DNA of 5,153 nucleotides from Bacteroidales bacterium (lineage in GTDB: Bacteria > Bacteroidota > Bacteroidia > Bacteroidales > GCA-2748055), in assembly GCA_029934875.1 (NCBI GenBank), contig JAOZLK010000370.1:1-5153 (forward strand). The letters are read 5' to 3'. The notes under the pieces are model-generated. The model saw only the letters and a list, made by a program, of their open reading frames with translations. It had not been told where the DNA came from and ran no database searches. This document shows positions 1 through 5,153 of this stretch, one piece after another (the first letter of the stretch is position 1; each line of letters opens with the position of its first letter). A program made the translations under genes and the position numbers.

Positions 1-89
1 ACTTATATCGCACCGCTACAACCGCCTACCCTTGCTACCTTCCGGTCCTGGGGGAATTCAGCAGGAGCTGGTCGTATAAGACTTGCCCG
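1..89 (-). ncRNA. ffs: Signal recognition particle RNA, small bacterial type (3' end probably just outside the window)
   Basis: This is the RNA scaffold of the signal recognition particle; with Ffh it targets ribosomes making membrane proteins to the inner membrane. The minus strand carries the hallmark apical hairpin: CC-GGAA-GG with the GGAA tetraloop at 43-40, inside CAGGACCGGAAGGTAGCA (50-33), the universally conserved Ffh-binding region. The flanks CCAGCTCCTGCTGAAT and AAGGGTAGGCGG are close to the SRP RNAs I know from Bacteroidetes. The outer helix is visible as minus-strand bases 80-75 (CTTATA) pairing with 7-2 (TATAAG), followed by further C/G pairs around an A bulge. The 5' GGGCAAG at 88-82 has no partner inside the window, so the mature 3' end probably lies a few bases past the left edge. 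No Alu domain is present, as expected for the short form. The 5' end is inferred from spacing to the promoter element. Identification is secure; the exact ends are not. Confidence 0.93.
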
Positions 90-94
90 ATTCA

Positions 95-126
95 CAAAGT
101 TAGTTAAAACTCTGAAAAGTCCATAA
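95..126 (-). promoter_or_regulatory. Probable Bacteroidetes-type promoter of the SRP RNA
   Basis: The minus strand reads TAACTTTG at 102-95, an exact match to the Bacteroidetes -7 consensus TAnnTTTG, and the predicted RNA start at about 89-88 lies six to seven bases downstream. A -33 element (consensus TTTG or TTG about 19-21 bp further upstream) would fall at about 122-127, where only a weak TTAT/TATG is seen, partly inside the T-tract of the ilv terminator. The -7 match is seen directly; promoter function and the start site are inferred. Confidence 0.6.
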
Positions 127-157
127 AAAAAGAGGCTGCGCCTTCGAGACAGCCTCT
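125..157 (-). terminator. Rho-independent terminator of the ilv operon
   Basis: On the minus strand an 8-bp perfect stem, AGAGGCTG (157-150) with CAGCCTCT (138-131), encloses an 11-nt loop and is followed at once by six further T residues (130-125). It begins 32 nt after the ilvC stop codon, which fits the end of the ilvD-B-N-C transcript. On the plus strand the hairpin is followed only by GTTTAAAC, so it looks directional. It also separates the operon from the SRP RNA promoter. Confidence 0.88.
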
Positions 158-189
158 GTTTAAACTTTCGACTATAGTATAAGCGATCG

Positions 190-1236
190 CTAATCTTTCG
201 GCCTGAGGCTTCGTACAGTTGCGCCTGCCTGCCACATCTCCGACTCCCTGATCTCTTTCAGTTCAGCCTCAAGATGAGATTTGTAGTCAGCTCCACTGGT
301 CTTCTCCAGAACCACCTTGGTCTCTGCACCGCTCTTAACAGCTTTGTAAAGATCATTGAATACCGGCAGGGTGGCTGCTTTGAATTTGGGCTTCCAATCA
401 AGTGCTCCCCTCTGTGCAGTTGCACTGCAGTTGCTATACATCCAGTCCATTCCGTTCTCATCCACCAGGCGAATCAGGCTTTGAGTAAGCTCCTCAACAG
501 TTTCATTGAAAGCTTCCGAAGGTGAGTGACCATTTTGTCTCAACACGTCGTATTGAGCTTCCATGATACCTGCCAGTGCACCCATCAGCACACCACGCTC
601 ACCGGTAAGGTCACTGTAAACCTCATCTTCAAAGGTAGTTGGGAAAAGATATCCCGATCCGATACCGATTCCGAGAGCCAGGGTACGCTCTTCGGCTTTC
701 CCGGTATAATCCTGGAAAATGGCATAACTTGAGTTAATCCCGGTACCCGCAAGGAAATTGCGCCTTACGCTGGTGCCTGATCCCTTTGGAGCTACCAGGA
801 CCACATCCACATTCTTTGGAGGAATCACACCGGTCTGATCCTTATAGGTAATTGAGAATCCGTGTGAGAAATAAAGAGCATCACCCTCTTTCAGGCAGGG
901 CTCCAGAACTGGCCAAACAGTACGCTGGGCTGCATCAGAAATCAGGTACTGGATCACTGTGGCCTTCTCAGCTGCCTCAGCAATGGGAAAGAGGGACTCA
1001 CCGGGTACGAAGCCATCCGCTACGGCCTTGTCCCAATCTTCTTTGAATTCAGGTGCCTGACCGATAATCACATTGATACCGTTGTCTCTCAGGTTCAGCG
1101 CCTGTGCAGGACCCTGTACTCCATAACCAATAATTGCGATCACCTCATCTTTAAGCACTTCCTGTGCTTTTGAAAGGGGAAACTCTTCTCTTTTTACGAC
1201 ATTCTCTTCAACGCCGCCAAAATTCATTTTTGCCAT
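190..1236 (-). CDS. ilvC: Ketol-acid reductoisomerase
   Basis: Cytosolic enzyme of valine and isoleucine synthesis. It isomerises 2-acetolactate or 2-aceto-2-hydroxybutyrate and reduces it with NAD(P)H to the 2,3-dihydroxy acid. The 348 residues match the length and sequence type of Bacteroidetes IlvC. The N-terminal Rossmann domain has GYGVQG at 37-42; FSHGF at 123-127 holds the catalytic His125, and APKGSG (149-154) the conserved Lys151. The C-terminal domain has YSDLTGERG with Mg ligands Asp209 and Glu213, ETVEEL with Glu245/Glu249, and Ser271 in CSATA. The C-terminus ESEMWQAGATVRSLRP is family-typical. The cofactor loop at 60-68 (QAPEFKEDW) is unusual: it lacks Arg and Ser and has Asp67 just before the Trp, so NADH use is possible. 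The start is the first ATG; the leader is A/T-rich without a Shine-Dalgarno sequence. A second ATG lies at codon 4, but the longer form MAKMNFGG matches relatives. Last gene of the operon, 140 bp after ilvN, followed by a terminator. Confidence 0.97.
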   Translation of the reverse strand: MAKMNFGGVEENVVKREEFPLSKAQEVLKDEVIAIIGYGVQGPAQALNLRDNGINVIIGQAPEFKEDWDKAVADGFVPGESLFPIAEAAEKATVIQYLISDAAQRTVWPVLEPCLKEGDALYFSHGFSITYKDQTGVIPPKNVDVVLVAPKGSGTSVRRNFLAGTGINSSYAIFQDYTGKAEERTLALGIGIGSGYLFPTTFEDEVYSDLTGERGVLMGALAGIMEAQYDVLRQNGHSPSEAFNETVEELTQSLIRLVDENGMDWMYSNCSATAQRGALDWKPKFKAATLPVFNDLYKAVKSGAETKVVLEKTSGADYKSHLEAELKEIRESEMWQAGATVRSLRPKD

Positions 1237-1270
1237 TTTTGTTCTTTGTCTTTATAATTAACAATAATAC

Positions 1271-1306
1271 CTTACTTACTTACTTACTCACTTACTCACT
1301 TACTCA
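1271..1306. repeat. Short tandem repeat in the ilvN-ilvC gap: (CTTA)3 then (CTTACTCA)3
   Basis: The plus strand reads three perfect CTTA units (1271-1282) followed by three perfect CTTACTCA units (1283-1306). On the mRNA strand this is TGAGTAAG and TAAG. It lies 35 bp upstream of the ilvC start and codes for nothing; TAA stops recur in all frames. Perfect short units suggest slippage-prone DNA, so copy number may vary between strains. No hairpin is possible because the mRNA strand has no C here. Confidence 0.85.
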
Positions 1307-1330
1307 ATAACACATTATCTCCCAAACTGT

Positions 1331-1379
1331 TTACTCACTTACCCACTTACTTAACTACTTACCCACTTACTTCTTACTA
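1331..1379. repeat. Second, degenerate tract of ACTTACCC/ACTTACTT type, reaching the ilvN stop codon
   Basis: The 16-mer ACTTACCCACTTACTT occurs perfectly at 1337-1352 and again at 1357-1372, a period of 20 bp, flanked by related TTACTCA and CTTACTAA words. It shares the CTTAC core with the tract at 1271-1306, from which a 24-bp non-repetitive spacer separates it. Its left-to-right end runs into the ilvN stop codon (TAG, 1379-1377). Seen directly; function unknown. Confidence 0.8.
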
Positions 1380-1934
1380 ATACGTCACCACATCCCCGGC
1401 GGTAGCCTCATGATGCGAATCAATCTCTTTAAGATAAGCTGATATCTCCTTGATCTGCTTGGTCAGGGCAATACGGCCCGAGCGAGCGAACTGTAGAACG
1501 CCGTACTTCTCAAGTGCGCGGAAAAGTTCTTTGGTTTCGTCTTTGTGACCGGTCTTTTCAACAACAATATACTCTTGTTCTATGGTCAGAATCCGGGCAT
1601 TGTGCTTCCTGATCAGGTTCTCCACTTCATCGCCGTTGGCAAATGCCTCGGTGGGCACCTTATAGAGGGCAATCTCCTGGTAAACAATTTCATCCAGGGT
1701 ATGATAGAAAGCCTTTAATATCCCGATCTGTTTCTCGATCTGCTTGGTAACTATCTTGGCCATGTCCTCAGTCGCATGGATCACAATGGTGAAACGATAG
1801 ATTCCCCTCACCTCCGATTCGGAGGTATTCAGACTTTCAATATTTATTTTTCTCCGTGAAAAGATCACGGTTATCCGGTGCAGGAGTCCAACTTTATGCT
1901 CGCTGAAAACCGATATGGTATATTCTTTTTTCAT
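1377..1934 (-). CDS. ilvN: Acetohydroxyacid synthase small (regulatory) subunit
   Basis: Regulatory partner of IlvB: it activates the catalytic subunit and in the family carries the valine feedback site. The 185 residues show an N-terminal ACT domain (about 5-78), with the signature VGLLHRITVIFSRRKINIESL at 15-35, followed by a C-terminal AHAS small-subunit domain (about 85-165), including the segment EKYGVLQFARSGRIAL at 142-157. Aligned by eye with E. coli IlvH, the valine-site residues Gly14 and Asn29 correspond to Gly16 and Asn31 here and are conserved, so valine inhibition is likely (inference). The ATG is the only sensible start. It lies 39 bp after ilvB in an A/T-rich leader with nine consecutive A on the mRNA strand (1948-1940) and no clear Shine-Dalgarno sequence. 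The stop codon abuts the repeat tract of the ilvN-ilvC gap. The symbol ilvH is used for the same family. Confidence 0.95.
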   Translation of the reverse strand: MKKEYTISVFSEHKVGLLHRITVIFSRRKINIESLNTSESEVRGIYRFTIVIHATEDMAKIVTKQIEKQIGILKAFYHTLDEIVYQEIALYKVPTEAFANGDEVENLIRKHNARILTIEQEYIVVEKTGHKDETKELFRALEKYGVLQFARSGRIALTKQIKEISAYLKEIDSHHEATAGDVVTY

Positions 1935-1973
1935 CTCTATTTTTTTTTAAACGTTTATCGATCTCAACAAATT

Positions 1974-3707
1974 CTAATCCAGGCGGATTTCCGAAACTGA
2001 AGCCCCTGCTGGTACCATGGGGAAAATATTCCCTTCCTGCCTGACCTCGATCTCCAGGAGACAGGGACCCTCCTTGGCCAGGAGCTCATCCAGGGCCTTA
2101 TCCAGGTCTTCACGATCCGTAATCTTTTTTGAGGGAACCCCAAAACCTTCAGCAATCTTGCCGAAATCCGGATTGGTCAGACCGGTACTTGCATACCTGC
2201 CATCGAAGAAGAGCTCCTGCCACTGACGTACCATTCCCAGGTATTGATTATTCAGGAGGATCATTTTCACCGGAAGTTTGTATTGAGCGATGGTACCCAA
2301 TTCCTGGATGGTCATCTGGAATCCGCCATCCCCGGATACGGAGACCACAGTACGATCAGGATTGGAGAAAGCTACACCCATGGCTGCAGGTACGCCGAAG
2401 CCCATGGTACCCAAACCTCCAGAGGAAACCCATGAATTACGTTCCTTATGCTTATAATACCTGGCAGTGGCCATCTGGTGTTGCCCAACATCAGTTACAA
2501 CGATGGCTCTGCCATCGGTCTTTTCAGAAAGCTTATGGATCACTTCACCCATGTGCATCTGCTCACCATTGGGAAAACAATCCTTACTGATGACTTTTTC
2601 CTCTTCCTGCGCCTCCAGATCACGAAAGGACTGCAGCCACTCGGCATGCTCAGCAGGCTTGATTTTTGGAAGCAGAAGCTCCAGGGCCTGCTTTGCATCG
2701 GCATTTATGGCCACATCAGTCTTGATAATCTTGTCAATTTCCGCGGGATCAATCTCGATATGAATCACCTTGGCCTGCGTCGCATAGGTATTGACAGTCC
2801 CGGTGACCCGGTCATCAAAACGCATGCCTATGGCTATTAAAACATCACACTTGTTGGTGTTAATATTAGGGGCATAGTTTCCATGCATACCCAGCATACC
2901 ACAATGGAGTGGATGATCTTCCGGGAAAGCCGAGATCCCATTCAGGGTATGTCCTACCGGGAGGCCCGCTTTCTCAACGAACTCCCTGAACACATCCTCT
3001 GCCCTGGAAATCGTAACTCCCTGTCCACACAATACGAAAGGCTTCTTAGCAGCGTTTATCAGATCAGCTGCAGCATCAATCGTCCCAGGATCGGCCTGCG
3101 GTCTTGGGATGTAACTCCTTACCCGTGTTCTCTTCTTGTAGTTGTATTCAACCTGTTCGCTTTGTGCCGTCTTTGCAATATCGATCAAGACCGGACCGGG
3201 CCTTCCTGAATTGGCATAGAAAAAAGCCTTTGCCACTACGTCACATATTTCATCTGCACTGGTTATCTGGTAGTTCCACTTGGTAATAGCCATGGACACA
3301 CTCACCATATCGGTCTCCTGGAAAGCATCTGATCCAAGCAGTGGGGCTCCCACCTGACCTGTAATACATACAAGGGGAGTTGAGTCCAGCATGGCATCTG
3401 CCAAACCGGTAACCAGGTTCGTGGCACCAGGCCCCGAAGTGGTAAAACAGACTCCCGGTTTCCTTGAAATCCTTGCATAACCCTGGGCTGCATGAATTGC
3501 TCCCTGCTCGTGACGCACCATTACATGCTTTAGCTGGTCTTCATAATGATACAATGCATCGTATACCGGCATAATCGCTCCGCCAATATAACCAAAGGCA
3601 GTATCAACCCCTTCTTCCAGCAATGCCAGTACGAGCGCCTCTGCACCGCTCATCTTCTTTCCCTGGATTGACCCTCCTTTTTCCTTCTTTTTAGTATCTG
3701 TTTCCAT
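1974..3707 (-). CDS. ilvB: Acetohydroxyacid synthase large (catalytic) subunit
   Basis: Thiamine-diphosphate enzyme that makes 2-acetolactate from two pyruvates, or 2-aceto-2-hydroxybutyrate from pyruvate and 2-oxobutyrate: the committed, feedback-controlled step. The 577 residues show the usual three domains. The N-terminal TPP domain (about 19-180) has RHEQGA with catalytic Glu67, and TSGPGATN at 90-97. The central FAD-binding domain (about 200-345) includes [10 protein letters not shown] (294-303). The C-terminal TPP domain (about 385-555) has the Mg/TPP motif GDGGF (459-463) through NN (486-487), and VRQWQELFF (493-501), with the conserved Trp496. The normally conserved GYPGG is GYIGG here (39-43). 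A Lys-rich stretch of 18 residues precedes the usual start of homology (MSGAEAL, 19-25). The first ATG is preferred, since the second lacks an A/T-rich leader. It lies 81 bp after ilvD and 39 bp before ilvN, consistent with co-transcription. Confidence 0.97.
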   Translation of the reverse strand: METDTKKKEKGGSIQGKKMSGAEALVLALLEEGVDTAFGYIGGAIMPVYDALYHYEDQLKHVMVRHEQGAIHAAQGYARISRKPGVCFTTSGPGATNLVTGLADAMLDSTPLVCITGQVGAPLLGSDAFQETDMVSVSMAITKWNYQITSADEICDVVAKAFFYANSGRPGPVLIDIAKTAQSEQVEYNYKKRTRVRSYIPRPQADPGTIDAAADLINAAKKPFVLCGQGVTISRAEDVFREFVEKAGLPVGHTLNGISAFPEDHPLHCGMLGMHGNYAPNINTNKCDVLIAIGMRFDDRVTGTVNTYATQAKVIHIEIDPAEIDKIIKTDVAINADAKQALELLLPKIKPAEHAEWLQSFRDLEAQEEEKVISKDCFPNGEQMHMGEVIHKLSEKTDGRAIVVTDVGQHQMATARYYKHKERNSWVSSGGLGTMGFGVPAAMGVAFSNPDRTVVSVSGDGGFQMTIQELGTIAQYKLPVKMILLNNQYLGMVRQWQELFFDGRYASTGLTNPDFGKIAEGFGVPSKKITDREDLDKALDELLAKEGPCLLEIEVRQEGNIFPMVPAGASVSEIRLD

Positions 3708-3742
3708 GATATTATTGTATTAATTTATTTCCTATTCTTTTT

Positions 3743-3802
3743 ACTGAGCACTTTCCACTGAGTACTGAGAACTATTACCTGAGTCCTGTTACCTGAGTAC
3801 TC
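3743..3802. repeat. Degenerate 14-bp tandem repeat across the ilvD stop codon and the ilvD-ilvB gap
   Basis: On the plus strand, related 14-mers follow each other: ACTGAGCACTTTCC (3743-3756), ACTGAGTACTGAGA (3757-3770, itself two 7-mers), a 6-bp break, then ACCTGAGTCCTGTT (3777-3790) and ACCTGAGTACTC (3791-3802). TTACCTGAGT is perfectly repeated at 3775-3784 and 3789-3798. The last unit lies inside ilvD and includes its stop codon. The sequence family (core CTGAG) differs from that of the ilvN-ilvC gap (core CTTAC). The repeat is seen directly; its role is unknown. Confidence 0.8.
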
Positions 3803-5153
3803 TAATAGCTCCCCGGTCGGCCGATGAAACCATGCTTGCATAAGCCTTCAGTGCTTTAGAAACATGACGTTCCCTCCTGGGTTTCCATCCATCCGGATCA
3901 GCATCAGCTTCTTTCCGGCGCTTTTCAAGCTCGTCATCATCAATGAGTATATCCATGCTCCGGGAAGGAATGTCGATGCGAATCATGTCTCCGTCCCTGA
4001 TCAGGCCGATGGCGCCACCATCAGCAGCCTCGGGTGAAATATGTCCGATGGACAATCCGGAGGTTCCTCCCGAAAAGCGGCCATCGGTAATCAGGGCACA
4101 CTTTTCTCCCAGGTGACGAGATTTTATATAGGAGGTGGGATAGAGCATCTCCTGCATCCCAGGGCCTCCCTTTGGTCCTTCATAGCGGATCACAACAACA
4201 TCACCGGCTTCCACCTTTTTCTCAAGAATAGCATCACAGGCATCATCCTGGGAATCGTATACCTTTGCCGGCCCCTCGAAAGTCAAAACATTTTCTGATA
4301 CACCCGCGGTCTTCACAATAGATCCTTTCAATGCTAAATTGCCATACAATACTGCCAATCCCCCGTCAAGGCTATATGCATTTTCAACATTGCGGATACA
4401 GCCGGTTTCCCGGTCCAGGTCAAACTCCCTGTAGCGCGCATCCTGGGACCCCATAATCAGGTTAAACTTACCACCCGGAGCAGCCGAATAAATCTCTTCG
4501 TTGCGATCGCATCTCTGTTTAGAAATCAGGTCTGCACAATCCATTGCTTCACCCAGGGTTTTACCATCCACCCTTGGCACATCTCGTTTGATTAATCCGC
4601 CACGATCAAGCTCGGCCAGGATTCCCATGATCCCACCTGCCCTGTTCACATCCTCAACGTGATATTTAGAACTGGGAGCAACCTTGCAGAGAACCGGGGT
4701 GGTTCTCGAAAGACGGTCCATATCCTTCATGGTAAAATCAATCTCGGCCTCATGGGCGATGGCCAGCAGGTGGAGCACTGTATTGGTGGATCCTCCCATG
4801 GCAATATCCAGGGTCATCGCATTTTCGAAAGAGTCGAAGGAAGCAATACTCCTGGGCAGTACATCGGTATTGCCATCTTCATAATAACTCAGGGTATTCT
4901 TTATTAGCTGGTGAGCTGCTTTCTCAAAAAGTCTCTTGCGCTCTACGTGGGTTGCCACGACGGTTCCGTTACCGGGAAGAGCAAGGCCAATGGCCTCATT
5001 CAGACAGTTCATCGAGTTTGCCGTAAACATTCCGGAACATGAACCACAGGTGGGACATGCAAGTTTTTCAATTTTCGCCAGTTTCTCATCACTGACCTCC
5101 GGGTCAACGGCCATCACCATGGAATCAACCAGATCATAGGCATCATCACCATC
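3789..5153 (-). CDS. ilvD: Dihydroxyacid dehydratase, 5' end missing at the window edge
   Basis: Iron-sulfur enzyme that dehydrates 2,3-dihydroxy-isovalerate and 2,3-dihydroxy-3-methylvalerate to the 2-oxo acids that become valine and isoleucine. The frame is open to the right edge: eleven codons ([11 protein letters not shown]) precede the Met at 5120, and their sequence fits the family, so that Met is internal. About 454 residues are visible, closely resembling the C-terminal part of the long E. coli-type enzyme; roughly 160-170 N-terminal residues should be missing, including two of the cluster Cys ligands. Visible motifs are [20 protein letters not shown] (5060-5001) with the third ligand region, [21 protein letters not shown], and [12 protein letters not shown] (about 4085-4050), which contains the active-site Ser. 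The C-terminus [12 protein letters not shown] ends earlier than E. coli IlvD, and the last codons GTA CTC AGG TAA are part of the downstream repeat. First visible gene of the operon; its promoter lies outside the window. Confidence 0.96.
   Translation of the reverse strand, partial: DGDDAYDLVDSMVMAVDPEVSDEKLAKIEKLACPTCGSCSGMFTANSMNCLNEAIGLALPGNGTVVATHVERKRLFEKAAHQLIKNTLSYYEDGNTDVLPRSIASFDSFENAMTLDIAMGGSTNTVLHLLAIAHEAEIDFTMKDMDRLSRTTPVLCKVAPSSKYHVEDVNRAGGIMGILAELDRGGLIKRDVPRVDGKTLGEAMDCADLISKQRCDRNEEIYSAAPGGKFNLIMGSQDARYREFDLDRETGCIRNVENAYSLDGGLAVLYGNLALKGSIVKTAGVSENVLTFEGPAKVYDSQDDACDAILEKKVEAGDVVVIRYEGPKGGPGMQEMLYPTSYIKSRHLGEKCALITDGRFSGGTSGLSIGHISPEAADGGAIGLIRDGDMIRIDIPSRSMDILIDDDELEKRRKEADADPDGWKPRRERHVSKALKAYASMVSSADRGAIRVLR

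Noticed and set aside
1271..1379. Possible CRISPR array in the ilvN-ilvC gap
   Set aside because: The units are only 4-8 bp with no unique spacers of regular length, and no cas gene is in view. This is simple-sequence repeat.
1940..1956. A9 tract plus the palindrome AAACGTTT before ilvN as an operator or internal promoter
   Set aside because: No TAnnTTTG element lies nearby, an 8-bp A/T-rich palindrome is expected by chance in such sequence, and the 39-bp gap fits plain co-transcription. The A-rich run is better explained as a translation leader.
2129..2590. Open frame of 153 codons on the plus strand, opposite ilvB
   Set aside because: It is antisense to strongly conserved ilvB coding sequence, has no recognisable domain and no leader typical of this genome. 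The same holds for the shorter plus-strand frames opposite ilvC, ilvB and ilvD.
3339..3356. Gly at the IlvB position matching plant AHAS Pro197 (GQVG at 117-120), read as herbicide resistance
   Set aside because: Bacterial AHAS commonly lacks Pro here (E. coli IlvI has Ala), so this is natural variation, not evidence of selection.
3651..3680. AAAGGAGGG on the minus strand as a ribosome binding site for an internal IlvB start at codon 19
   Set aside because: About 20 nt separate it from the ATG, too far for normal use, and the other genes here lack Shine-Dalgarno sites. The first ATG has the A/T-rich leader seen at the other starts. The internal start remains possible because homology begins there.
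5118..5120. ATG near the right edge as the true start of ilvD
   Set aside because: The frame stays open to the window edge with family-like residues before it, and the iron-sulfur enzyme needs a much longer N-terminus, so this Met is internal.

Overview
The window looks like a chromosomal piece of a Bacteroidota genome, probably an environmental Bacteroidales/Marinilabiliales-like lineage, though the rank is uncertain. The grounds are the short IlvC of Bacteroidetes type, start codons preceded by A/T-rich leaders instead of Shine-Dalgarno sequences, a TAnnTTTG-type -7 promoter element, and a small SRP RNA whose core sequence resembles those of Bacteroidetes. Every supported gene lies on the minus strand, so transcription runs from the right edge towards position 1.

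In transcription order the layout is: ilvD (5' end cut by the right edge, stop at 3789), a gap of about 80 bp filled with a degenerate 14-bp repeat, ilvB (3707-1974), a 39-bp A/T-rich gap, ilvN (1934-1377), a 140-bp gap made largely of CTTA/CTTACTCA/ACTTACCC-type repeats, ilvC (1236-190), a rho-independent terminator (157-125), a short promoter region, and the SRP RNA gene (about 89 to the left edge, probably losing a few 3' nucleotides). No stretch longer than 300 bp lacks a gene.

The four proteins form the common core of valine and isoleucine synthesis. IlvB/IlvN (acetohydroxyacid synthase catalytic and regulatory subunits) condense pyruvate with pyruvate or 2-oxobutyrate. IlvC isomerises and reduces the acetohydroxy acid. 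IlvD dehydrates the resulting diol to the 2-oxo acid. The set is very likely one operon ending at the terminator. Its promoter and any leader or attenuator lie upstream of ilvD, outside the window.

I do not see an undescribed defence, mobile or secondary-metabolism system; this is mainly housekeeping DNA. The points worth a second look are the unusual cofactor loop of IlvC, which has an Asp where NADPH-dependent enzymes normally have a phosphate-binding Ser/Thr; the two unrelated short-repeat tracts in the intercistronic gaps, each reaching the stop codon of the gene before it, one of them giving about 135 nt of mRNA with a single C; a Pro-to-Ile change in the GYPGG motif of IlvB; and the very tight packing of the ilv terminator against the SRP RNA promoter.
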